DNA of 5,531 nt. Source: JBHEMT01 sp046262435 (GTDB taxonomy: Bacteria > Chloroflexota > Dormibacteria > Aeolococcales > Aeolococcaceae). The notes below the pieces were generated by a model. That model was not told where the DNA came from and made no database searches. It saw only the letters and a program-made list of their open reading frames with translations. Of this stretch, positions 1 through 5,531 are shown piece by piece. The stretch is taken from the NCBI GenBank assembly GCA_046262435.1, contig JBHEMT010000077.1, positions 1 to 5,531 on the forward strand, given 5' to 3'. A program made the translations under genes and the position numbers. Numbering within the stretch: position 1 is the stretch's first letter; every line of letters begins with the position of its first letter.

Positions 1-1329
1 CGGGTGCAGACCTTCAAGGTCGGCCCTGACGTCATCGACTGCGGGTACCTGTCGCATGTCAGCGGGCGGCCGACGCGCAACCTGGACTCGTGGATGCTCG
101 GCGATGACGGGGTGCGGCGGTCGCTTGCGGGCGGACTGAGCGACGCGGATATGGCGGTGATCGTGGGCGCCGGCGGCCTGTTCGACGGGCACGGGCTTGC
201 GCTGGATGCGGAGCACCCGTTTCCGGGAAGCACTGCCGAGGTTGGCCACCTGGTGGAAGCACCGGTGGTGCTGGTGCTGGACGTGGGGTCGATGGCCGAG
301 ACGGCGGCCGCGGCGGCACTGGGGATCAAGCAGCTGGATCCGGGCCTGCGACTGGTCGGCGTGGTGCTCAACAACGTGCCCAACGAGCACCGGGCGCGCA
401 CCGTCGAGGATGCGGTGTGGCGCTACGCGCGCCTCCCGGTGCTCGGGTCGCTTCCGCACATACCTCAGGCGGAGCTCCCCACGCTGCCCGCCTCGCTGGT
501 GCCGCTCGCCGAGAGCCCGGAGGCCGATGCTCATCTCGCCTCTCTCGCGGACGCCGTGGAGCGCCACTGCAACCTCGACCTCATGGAGCGGCTGAGCCGT
601 GGTGCCGGTGAGCTGCACCTCGCCGCGACCGCGGTTCGTCCGCGAGGCGTTGAGGGCGCCAGGCCGGTCCGGGTCGGGGTTGCCTTCGACGACGCCTTCT
701 CGTTCTACTACTCGGAGAACCTGGAACTGCTTGAGGCTGCGGGGGCCGAGATCGTCCCGTTCTCCCCACTGGAGGACCGCTCGCTGCCCGCCGGCCTCGA
801 CGGGCTCTACCTCGGAGGGGGCCTGCGCGACCCGCACCTTCCGGCGCTCGCCCGCAACCGTGCGCTGCTCGACAGCCTGCGTCGCGCCCACGAGCACGGC
901 ATGCCGATCTACGCCGAGTGTGGCGGCGCCGTCCTCTGTGCGCAGTCGATCCGCACGCCGGACGGCACGACCCACAACCTCGCCGGTCTCCTCCCCGTAC
1001 GCCTCACCTCGACCGGCGACCGGGTGCAGAAGGGCTACCGCAACCTTCGCGTCACCCGCGACACTCCACTGGCGCCGGTGGGCACCCTCCTGCGCGGCTT
1101 CGAATTCCATTTCGCGAAGGTCGAGGCCGTCGCCCGCGGCCTCGACGCCGCCTACACCATGCACGACGCAGAGGGTGAACCCCTCGGCGCCGAGGGCTGG
1201 ACCCGCGACACCCTCCTCGCCTCTCTCGTCCACCTCCACTTCGGCCAGTCCACCGACCTCGCCGGCGCATTCGTCGCCTCCATGGAATCCGCCCGCCTTC
1301 GCCGGCGCTCCCTCATCCCCACCCGCTAG
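1..1329 (+). CDS. cbiA: Cobyrinate a,c-diamide synthase, CbiA/CobB family (partial, 5' end outside window)
   Basis: Family role: ATP- and glutamine-dependent amidation of the a and c side chains of the corrin ring in cobalamin synthesis, in the cytoplasm. Frame 1 is open from the first base, and the first visible residues (FKVGPDVIDCGY, then RPTRNLDSWML) match the family just after its N-terminal P-loop. The true start is therefore upstream, and the GTG at 4 is internal. Next come the dethiobiotin-synthetase-like ATPase half (GLFDG at 175-189, APVVLVLD, GVVLNNVP) and the class I glutaminase-like half: FDDAFSFYY, DGLYLGGG, the nucleophile cysteine in YAECGG (codon 919-921), EFHF and HLHF near the end. 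Oddities: the usual EGVMG motif reads VGAGG (163-177), and GGGYPE reads GGGLRDP (814-834). The stop is TAG at 1327. Family membership is firm. Whether it acts on cobyrinate, hydrogenobyrinate or another substrate is not shown. Confidence 0.9.
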   Translation, partial: RVQTFKVGPDVIDCGYLSHVSGRPTRNLDSWMLGDDGVRRSLAGGLSDADMAVIVGAGGLFDGHGLALDAEHPFPGSTAEVGHLVEAPVVLVLDVGSMAETAAAAALGIKQLDPGLRLVGVVLNNVPNEHRARTVEDAVWRYARLPVLGSLPHIPQAELPTLPASLVPLAESPEADAHLASLADAVERHCNLDLMERLSRGAGELHLAATAVRPRGVEGARPVRVGVAFDDAFSFYYSENLELLEAAGAEIVPFSPLEDRSLPAGLDGLYLGGGLRDPHLPALARNRALLDSLRRAHEHGMPIYAECGGAVLCAQSIRTPDGTTHNLAGLLPVRLTSTGDRVQKGYRNLRVTRDTPLAPVGTLLRGFEFHFAKVEAVARGLDAAYTMHDAEGEPLGAEGWTRDTLLASLVHLHFGQSTDLAGAFVASMESARLRRRSLIPTR

Positions 1330-1411
1330 CCCCACTGGCCGCACCGGTCCCCTGCTGCCGCCATCCGCGGCCGGCCCCAGGGTCCCCGCGACCACCGCCT
1401 GCGCCAGGCCC

Positions 1412-1425
1412 CCGCGATACCGCGG
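1412..1425. repeat. Short inverted repeat CCGCG-ATAC-CGCGG upstream of the ATPase gene
   Basis: Two perfect 5-base arms (1412-1416 and 1421-1425) flank a 4-base spacer. The repeat lies in the 111-base gap after the cobyrinate amidase gene and directly before the TAGGCT hexamer, covering the spacer between the -35 and -10 positions of the proposed promoter. It could be an operator or a small hairpin. In such GC-rich DNA an arm of this length can also arise by chance, and no T-run follows to make it a terminator. Confidence 0.3.
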
Positions 1426-1427
1426 TG

Positions 1428-1433
1428 TAGGCT
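1428..1433 (+). promoter_or_regulatory. Putative -10 element (TAGGCT) for a leaderless start
   Basis: TAGGCT fits the TANNNT form of -10 elements in high-GC bacteria. It ends seven bases before the GTG at 1441, the spacing expected if transcription begins at or next to the start codon. No purine-rich ribosome binding site is visible in the intervening CATACGG or just upstream, which supports leaderless translation. No convincing -35 hexamer is seen around 1405-1410. This is inference from spacing and sequence only. Confidence 0.5.
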
Positions 1434-1440
1434 CATACGG

Positions 1441-2847
1441 GTGACCACGCCCGCCCGCCCCGCCTCCGTCGGTGCGCTGCGCCAGTCCGAGTACCGGGTC
1501 GACTCGGTGAAGAGCGAGCTGCGTCGCAACCTGCTCCGCCGGCTCGCCTCTGGTGAGCCGCTGTTCCGCACCATCCTCGGCTACGAGGAGAGCGTGATCC
1601 CGCAGCTGGAGAACGCCATCCTGGCGGGCCAGGACGTCGTGCTCCTCGGCGAGCGCGGCCAGGCGAAGTCGCGGCTGGTGCGCTCGCTCACCCAGCTGCT
1701 CGACGAGTTCGTGCCGGTGATCGACGGCTGCGAGATCAACGACGACCCCTACGCGCCGGTGTGCAAGCGCTGCCGCGACCTCGTCGCCGAGCGCGGCGAC
1801 GACACGCCGGTGAGCTGGTGGCATCGCGACGACCGCTACAGCGAAAAGCTGGCCACCCCCGACACCAGCATCAGCGACCTGATCGGGGAAGTGGACCCGG
1901 TGCGGGTTGCCGAGGGCCGCTATCTGTCCGATGAGCTGACCATCCACTACGGCCTGGTGCCGCGCACCAACCGCGGCATCTTCGCCATCAACGAGCTGCC
2001 CGACCTCGCCGAGCGAATTCAGGTGGGTCTGCTCAACATCATCGAAGAGCGCGACGTCCAGATCCGCGGCTACCGGATCCGCCTACCTCTCGACGTCTAC
2101 GTGGTGGCCACCGCGAACCCTGAGGACTACACCAACCGCGGCCGGATCATCACCCCGCTCAAGGACCGCTTCGGCACCCAGCTGCGCACCCACTACCCCC
2201 GCACCATCGCCCACGAGATCTCGATCGTCGAGCAGGAGGCGATGTCCTTCAGCGACTCGCCGGTGCCGGTGCGGATGCCTCAGTTCATGAAGGAGATCCT
2301 CGCGGAGGTGACGCACGCCGCGCGCCGCAGCCCGCAGGTCAACCAGCGCAGCGGCGTGTCGGTGCGGGTGACCATCGCCAACTACGAGAACCTGGTGAGC
2401 AACGCTCTTCGGCGTGCGGTCACCCTGGGCGAGGCCGACGCCACGGTGCGCGTCAGTGACCTTCCCGCCCTGATTCCCTCCACCGCGGGCAAGCTCGAGT
2501 TCGAGACGTTCGAGGACGGCGAGGAGGTGCAGGTGCTCGACAAGCTGGTGCGCCAGGCCTGCGCGACCGTGTTCCGCCGCCATTTCAACGTCCAGGAGTG
2601 GGCGCCGCTGGTGCAGCGTTTCGACCGCGGCTCGTTCACTGTCGAGGTGGGCGAGCGCACCCCCACCGCGGCATACGCCGACCTCGCCCGCGAGCTGCCA
2701 GGCATCGACCGCGCCCTCCAGAAGCTGGACGAGCCGCGCACCCCCGGTTCGGAGGCGGCGGTGCTCGAGTTCGTCCTGGAGGGCCTGCACCTCGCCAAGC
2801 GGCTCAACAAGACCGCCGTGGACGGCAGCGCCATCTACGGTGGCTGA
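1441..2847 (+). CDS. AAA+ ATPase, magnesium-chelatase subunit I / MoxR-like (Rv0958-type)
   Basis: A 468-residue cytoplasmic AAA+ ATPase of the helix-2-insert clade that contains BchI, CobS and MoxR. Visible motifs: Walker A GERGQAKS (residues 70-77); a Walker B position reading FAINE (181-185), with Asn184 where most relatives have Asp; sensor 1 in VATANPEDY (222-230, Asn226); and a likely arginine finger in PLKDRF (239-244). Between Walker A and B, Cys97, Cys108 and Cys111 form a possible metal-binding cluster. The long C-terminal part has no motif I can name. The GTG at 1441 is preferred because the N-terminal stretch before the ATPase core (GALRQSEY, then VKSELRRNLL) looks like the start of family members. 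The gene overlaps the VWA gene by 8 bases, so the two products are probably made together as ATPase and partner. Its substrate is unknown; a chelatase role is inference from family and from the corrin amidase next door. Confidence 0.88.
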   Translation: MTTPARPASVGALRQSEYRVDSVKSELRRNLLRRLASGEPLFRTILGYEESVIPQLENAILAGQDVVLLGERGQAKSRLVRSLTQLLDEFVPVIDGCEINDDPYAPVCKRCRDLVAERGDDTPVSWWHRDDRYSEKLATPDTSISDLIGEVDPVRVAEGRYLSDELTIHYGLVPRTNRGIFAINELPDLAERIQVGLLNIIEERDVQIRGYRIRLPLDVYVVATANPEDYTNRGRIITPLKDRFGTQLRTHYPRTIAHEISIVEQEAMSFSDSPVPVRMPQFMKEILAEVTHAARRSPQVNQRSGVSVRVTIANYENLVSNALRRAVTLGEADATVRVSDLPALIPSTAGKLEFETFEDGEEVQVLDKLVRQACATVFRRHFNVQEWAPLVQRFDRGSFTVEVGERTPTAAYADLARELPGIDRALQKLDEPRTPGSEAAVLEFVLEGLHLAKRLNKTAVDGSAIYGG

Positions 2848-4909
2848 CCAGGCGGGACCGCCCCGCGGCGACCGGGACATCCCGCTCGGTGGCGGCCGCT
2901 TTGCTGCCTGGGATGGTTCCCAGAATCCCTTGGGACTCGACGCCGACGAGGTCTTCAACCGGCTCAGCGAGGAGGTCTTCCACGGCTGGGACTTCGAGAC
3001 CGCCATGCGCCGGCTGATGGCGCAGGGGATGCGCGGCCAGAGTGGCCGGCGGCAGATGGGTCTTGAGCAGATGATGGAGAAGCTGCGCCGGCAGCGTCAG
3101 CAGCAGCTCCAGCGGTTCAGCCTCGACGATGTCTTCAAGGACATTTCGGAGAAGCTCGATGCGGTGCTCCGTCAGGAGCGGCGCGGCATCGAGGAGCGGA
3201 TCGCCGGGGCAGCGGACGAGAGCGCCCAGCGCGTCCTGGAGCGGATCGCCCGATCCCGGCGTGAGACCCTGGACAGCCTTCCCGCCGAGCCGGGCGGGGC
3301 GATCAAGCGGCTCCGCGAGTACGAGTTTCTCGACCGGCGTGCGCAGGCGGGGTTCGACGCCCTGCTCGATGAGCTGAAGAAGGGCGTGGTGGACACCTAC
3401 TTCAAGCAGATGTCGCAGACCATGGAGAACCTCTCGCAACAGGATGTCTCGCAGCTGCGCGACATGCTCAAGGACCTCAACTCGCTGATGGCCTCGGCGA
3501 TGTCGCAGCCCCCCGAGGAGCAGGTGCAGCGCGACTACGACGGTTTCAAGGCGAAGTGGGGGCACATGTTCCCCGACGCGCCTGACACCTTCCCTGAGTT
3601 CATGGACCAGCTGCGCAAGCAGATGGCCCAGATGGACTCACTGATGCAGTCGCTCTCCCCGGAGATGCGCCAGCAGCTTGAGGAGCTGATGGACTCCGCC
3701 TTCGGCGATCCCGAGCTGCAGTCGGAGCTGCAGGACCTCGCCGCCGCGCTGGGGCTGCTCTCACCCACGGGCGAGCTCGGCCAGCGCTACTCGTTCATCG
3801 GCGGTGAGTCGCTGCCGTTGGATGAGGCGATGAATGTGATGTCGAGCCTGCAGAGCTCAGAGGAGCTGGAGTCGGCCCTCCGCGAGGTCTACCGCGGCGG
3901 TGAGCTCAACGACGAGATCCGTGCCCAGGTGCGGGAGCTGCTCGGTGACGATGCCGCGCGCAGCCTGGAGGCGATGAGCGAGATGAGCCGACAGCTCGAG
4001 CAGCGCGGCCTCATCCAGCGGGGTGACCGAGGCATGGAGCTGACCGCGCGGGGGATGCGGCGGATCGGGCAGAAGGCGCTGGGCGACCTGTTCGACCGGC
4101 TGAAGCGCGACCGCTTCGGCAACCACGCCCTGCCCCGCGACGGCCAGGGCGGTGAGCGCTCTGACCAGACCAAGCCGTACGAGTTCGGCGATGCCTTCGA
4201 CCTCGACGTCCAGGGCACGGTGATGAATGCACTCCGCCGCGAGACCGCTGATGGTGCCCAACGGCCGCGTGCGCGCACCGGTCCGCCCCGCCTGATGGCC
4301 GACGACTTTGCGGTGCACCGCAACGAGTCGCTCACCCGCTCATCCACGGTGCTGATGCTCGACATGAGCCGATCGATGCCGCTACGCGGCTACTTCTACG
4401 CCGCCAAGAAGGTGGCTATGGCGCTTGACGCGCTGATCCGCAGCCAGTATCCGCGCGACCAGCTGCACATCATCGGCTTCAGCGACTACGCCCGGCTGAT
4501 CTCCCCGAGTGCGCTGCCGCAGCTCTCAGTCAACGAGTACGTGTACGGCACCAACCTGCAGCACGGGCTGATTCTCGCCCGCCGTCTGCTCGGCCGCGAC
4601 CGCAGCGCCAACCGGCAGATCATCGTGATCAGTGACGGCGAGCCCACCGCGCACATGGAGGGCTCGCACGCGGTGTTCTTCTACCCGCCGCTGCCGGAGA
4701 CCTTTCAGAAGACTTTGCTCGAGGTGCAGCGCTGCACCCGCGACGGAATCACCATCAACACCTTCATGCTGGAGAGCAACCACCGCCTGGTCCAGTTCGT
4801 CAACGCGATGTCCAAGCTGAATGGCGGCCGCACCTTTTTCATCAGCCCCGACCGCCTCGGCGACTACGTGCTGGTCGACTACGCCAAACGCAGGGGCAGC
4901 GCGGCCTGA
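2840..4909 (+). CDS. VWA-domain protein, partner of the MoxR/chelatase-like ATPase (Rv0959-type)
   Basis: A 689-residue protein with no visible signal peptide or membrane segment, so probably cytoplasmic. Residues about 500-685 form a von Willebrand A domain with a full metal-ion-dependent adhesion site: DMSRS (Asp508, Ser510, Ser512), Thr571 in YGTNLQHG, and Asp599 in ISDGEPT. Before it is a conserved-looking TKPYEFGDAFDLD segment (444-456). The N-terminal half is helical and charged, with FAAWDGSQ near the start (21-28), a Gln/Arg-rich stretch (70-95) and a Met/Gln-rich section with 12 Met in residues 187-288. The domain order recalls BchD/CobT-type chelatase subunits, but there is no AAA domain in this protein. 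GTG 2840 is chosen because the WDGSQ region would be lost with later starts. The start lies inside the end of the ATPase gene (GTGGCTGA overlap), which implies translational coupling. Likely role: the adaptor through which the ATPase acts on a target. The target itself is not identified. Confidence 0.87.
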   Translation: MADQAGPPRGDRDIPLGGGRFAAWDGSQNPLGLDADEVFNRLSEEVFHGWDFETAMRRLMAQGMRGQSGRRQMGLEQMMEKLRRQRQQQLQRFSLDDVFKDISEKLDAVLRQERRGIEERIAGAADESAQRVLERIARSRRETLDSLPAEPGGAIKRLREYEFLDRRAQAGFDALLDELKKGVVDTYFKQMSQTMENLSQQDVSQLRDMLKDLNSLMASAMSQPPEEQVQRDYDGFKAKWGHMFPDAPDTFPEFMDQLRKQMAQMDSLMQSLSPEMRQQLEELMDSAFGDPELQSELQDLAAALGLLSPTGELGQRYSFIGGESLPLDEAMNVMSSLQSSEELESALREVYRGGELNDEIRAQVRELLGDDAARSLEAMSEMSRQLEQRGLIQRGDRGMELTARGMRRIGQKALGDLFDRLKRDRFGNHALPRDGQGGERSDQTKPYEFGDAFDLDVQGTVMNALRRETADGAQRPRARTGPPRLMADDFAVHRNESLTRSSTVLMLDMSRSMPLRGYFYAAKKVAMALDALIRSQYPRDQLHIIGFSDYARLISPSALPQLSVNEYVYGTNLQHGLILARRLLGRDRSANRQIIVISDGEPTAHMEGSHAVFFYPPLPETFQKTLLEVQRCTRDGITINTFMLESNHRLVQFVNAMSKLNGGRTFFISPDRLGDYVLVDYAKRRGSAA

Positions 4910-4918
4910 CGACGTCGC

Positions 4919-4937
4919 ATCGGGCCACCGGCCCGGT
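4919..4937. repeat. Small stem-loop just after the VWA gene
   Basis: CGGGCC (4921-4926) and GGCCCG (4930-4935) form a 6-bp GC stem with a 3-base ACC loop, extendable by one G-U and one A-U pair. It begins about ten bases after the TGA at 4907-4909. No T-run follows. It may stabilise the 3' end of the ATPase-VWA mRNA or act with the next two hairpins. Confidence 0.4.
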
Positions 4938-4945
4938 CAGCGTGC

Positions 4946-4975
4946 GGGCGCGGTCAGACGGGACAGATCGCGCCC
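4946..4975. repeat. Second stem-loop in the convergent gap
   Basis: GGGCGCGGTC (4946-4955) pairs with GATCGCGCCC (4966-4975), giving 10 bp with one G-U pair on the plus-strand RNA and a 10-base loop. In a minus-strand transcript the G-U becomes a C-A mismatch, so the fold favours the plus strand slightly, that is, the transcript arriving from the VWA gene. Confidence 0.4.
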
Positions 4976-4978
4976 AAG

Positions 4979-5023
4979 GGCCTTGAGGGCGCGGGCGCTC
5001 GCTGCGCCCGCGCCCTCAAGGCC
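4979..5023. terminator. Strong hairpin between convergent genes, probable bidirectional terminator
   Basis: A perfect 20-bp inverted repeat (arms 4979-4998 and 5004-5023) encloses a 5-base TCGCT loop. It sits between the ends of two convergent genes, only four bases past the minus-strand stop codon at 5028-5030. Neither strand has a T-run after the stem, so it is not a classical intrinsic terminator. Strong GC hairpins without a U-tract are often proposed as terminators or mRNA 3' stabilisers in high-GC bacteria. Its symmetry lets it serve transcripts from both sides. Confidence 0.7.
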
Positions 5024-5027
5024 GTCC

Positions 5028-5531
5028 CTAGAGCAGTCCGTTGCTCTGCAGGTAGTCCTTGGCGACGGCGTCGAAGGGCTTGCCGTCGATCTCGACCTGC
5101 TTGTTCAGCCCGGTGATCACGTCCGAGGTGATCTTGCTCGCCAGCGGCGCCAGGATGGCCTGGATGTCGGGGTGTGCCTGGAGCACCGCGCTGTTGACGA
5201 TCAACCCCACGTTATCGGGCGGGAAGAGCTTCTTGTCGTCGGTCAGCGCCACCAGGTCCTTGGCGTTGATGCCCGAGTCGGTGGTGAACACCTCTCCGGC
5301 CGCGCATGAGCCGTCGGCGATCACCTTCTCGGCATTCCCCTGGATGTCGGTGAGGCCAGGGAAGTCCCAATGGCCGTAGACGCGGTTCAGGCCGATGATG
5401 CCGTCGGCCCGGGTGCGGAACTCGCTGCGGATGCACACCTTGGTGTCGGGATGGTCGGTGACGTACTTGGTGAAAGCGGTCAGCGTGCTGCCGTACTTGC
5501 CGGTGTCGGCCTTGCGGACGGCGATGCCGTT
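5028..5531 (-). CDS. Glycine betaine/choline-type ABC transporter substrate-binding protein (OpuAC/OsmF family, partial)
   Basis: This is the C-terminal 167 residues of an extracytoplasmic solute-binding protein; the 5' end with any signal or lipoprotein peptide is beyond the right edge. The frame is open to the edge, and the first visible residues are NGIAVRKADTGKYG. The GTG at 5436-5438 is therefore internal, not a start. Family-like segments in order: VCIRSEFRTRADG, GLNRVYG, GSCAAGEVFTTD, LVALTDDKKLFPPDNVG, and the closing LNKQVEIDGKPFDAVAKDYL helix region, as in quaternary-ammonium binding proteins. Cysteines at 5433-5435 and 5304-5306 sit where I recall a cysteine pair in actinobacterial members, possibly a disulfide. 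The expected role is to capture betaine, choline or a related osmolyte for a membrane permease and ATPase, which should be encoded nearby outside the window. The exact ligand cannot be told from this fragment. The gene ends in TAG at 5028-5030, next to the strong hairpin. Confidence 0.85.
   Translation of the reverse strand, partial: NGIAVRKADTGKYGSTLTAFTKYVTDHPDTKVCIRSEFRTRADGIIGLNRVYGHWDFPGLTDIQGNAEKVIADGSCAAGEVFTTDSGINAKDLVALTDDKKLFPPDNVGLIVNSAVLQAHPDIQAILAPLASKITSDVITGLNKQVEIDGKPFDAVAKDYLQSNGLL

Noticed and set aside
1330..1411. Possible terminator after the amidase gene (GGCCGC 1337-1342 with GCGGCC 1367-1372)
   Set aside because: It has a 6-bp stem with a 24-base loop, no T-run, and competing weak pairings such as CCCTG/CAGGG. 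It is no better than chance in GC-rich DNA.
599..1444. 281-codon plus-strand open frame overlapping the amidase gene in another frame
   Set aside because: The product is Pro/Ser/Arg/Thr-rich low-complexity text typical of a frame shadow, and the overlapped frame carries the catalytic glutaminase motifs.
2083..3565. Long minus-strand open frames (2083-3006 and 2804-3565) opposite the ATPase and VWA genes
   Set aside because: Their translations are rich in His, Arg, Leu and Ala without recognisable motifs, as expected opposite high-GC coding sequence. Both plus-strand genes have clear family motifs throughout the same stretch.
1441..4909. True magnesium chelatase for (bacterio)chlorophyll
   Set aside because: No BchH-like subunit or other pigment gene is in view. 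The VWA protein lacks the AAA-like domain of BchD, and the ATPase differs at Walker B and in its C-terminal part. The pair fits a separate MoxR/chelatase-like subfamily better.
1441..4909. Phage-defence or conflict system built on a MoxR-VWA pair
   Set aside because: There is no nuclease, protease, toxin or other effector gene in the window, no mobile-element signs, and the flanking genes are metabolic and transport genes.
4821..5379. Plus-strand open frames (4821-5309 and 5059-5379) covering the end of the VWA gene and the binding-protein gene
   Set aside because: They run through the hairpin region and antisense to a frame with clear OpuAC-family segments, and show no motif of their own.
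1..5531. CRISPR array, tRNA/rRNA gene, insertion sequence or cobalamin riboswitch
   Set aside because: No regularly spaced repeats, tRNA-like cloverleaf, transposase text or B12-box-like sequence was seen. Nearly all of the window is occupied by the four coding regions.

Overview
This window comes from a high-GC bacterial chromosome with GTG starts, tightly packed genes and at least one probable leaderless start. That fits an actinobacterium or a high-GC Chloroflexota or Dormibacterota-like lineage. The assignment is inference from composition and gene content, because there is no rRNA or other lineage marker here.

Layout, left to right. (1) Bases 1-1329, plus strand: the 3' part of a cobyrinate a,c-diamide synthase (CbiA/CobB family) gene. 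Its 5' end, with the ATP-binding P-loop, lies off the left edge. It has an intact glutaminase cysteine motif but several departures from the usual family motifs, and a strong reversal of G/C strand bias from one half to the other. (2) Bases 1330-1440: a 111-base gap with a short inverted repeat and a TAGGCT -10-like hexamer seven bases before the next start codon. (3) Bases 1441-2847, plus: an AAA+ ATPase of the magnesium-chelatase-subunit-I/MoxR type. (4) Bases 2840-4909, plus, overlapping the previous gene by 8 bases: a 689-residue protein with a C-terminal von Willebrand factor A (VWA) domain and a complete metal-ion-dependent adhesion site. Genes 3 and 4 resemble the actinobacterial pair I know as Rv0958/Rv0959 (from memory, not searched). 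(5) Bases 4910-5027: a 118-base gap between convergent genes, most of it taken up by three consecutive inverted repeats, the last with a perfect 20-bp stem. (6) Bases 5028-5531, minus: the C-terminal 167 residues of a periplasmic or lipoprotein-type substrate-binding protein of an ABC transporter in the glycine betaine/choline (OpuAC/OsmF) family; its 5' end lies off the right edge.

How they may work together: the AAA+ and VWA proteins almost certainly form one ATP-driven complex, by analogy with BchI/BchD, CobS/CobT and MoxR/VWA pairs. The neighbouring corrin-ring amidase suggests a metal-insertion or cobalamin-linked role, but no CobN/BchH-type catalytic subunit is in view, so the substrate of the ATPase pair is open. 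The transporter gene is on the other strand behind strong hairpins and looks like a separate unit. There is no RNA gene, mobile element or CRISPR array in the window.
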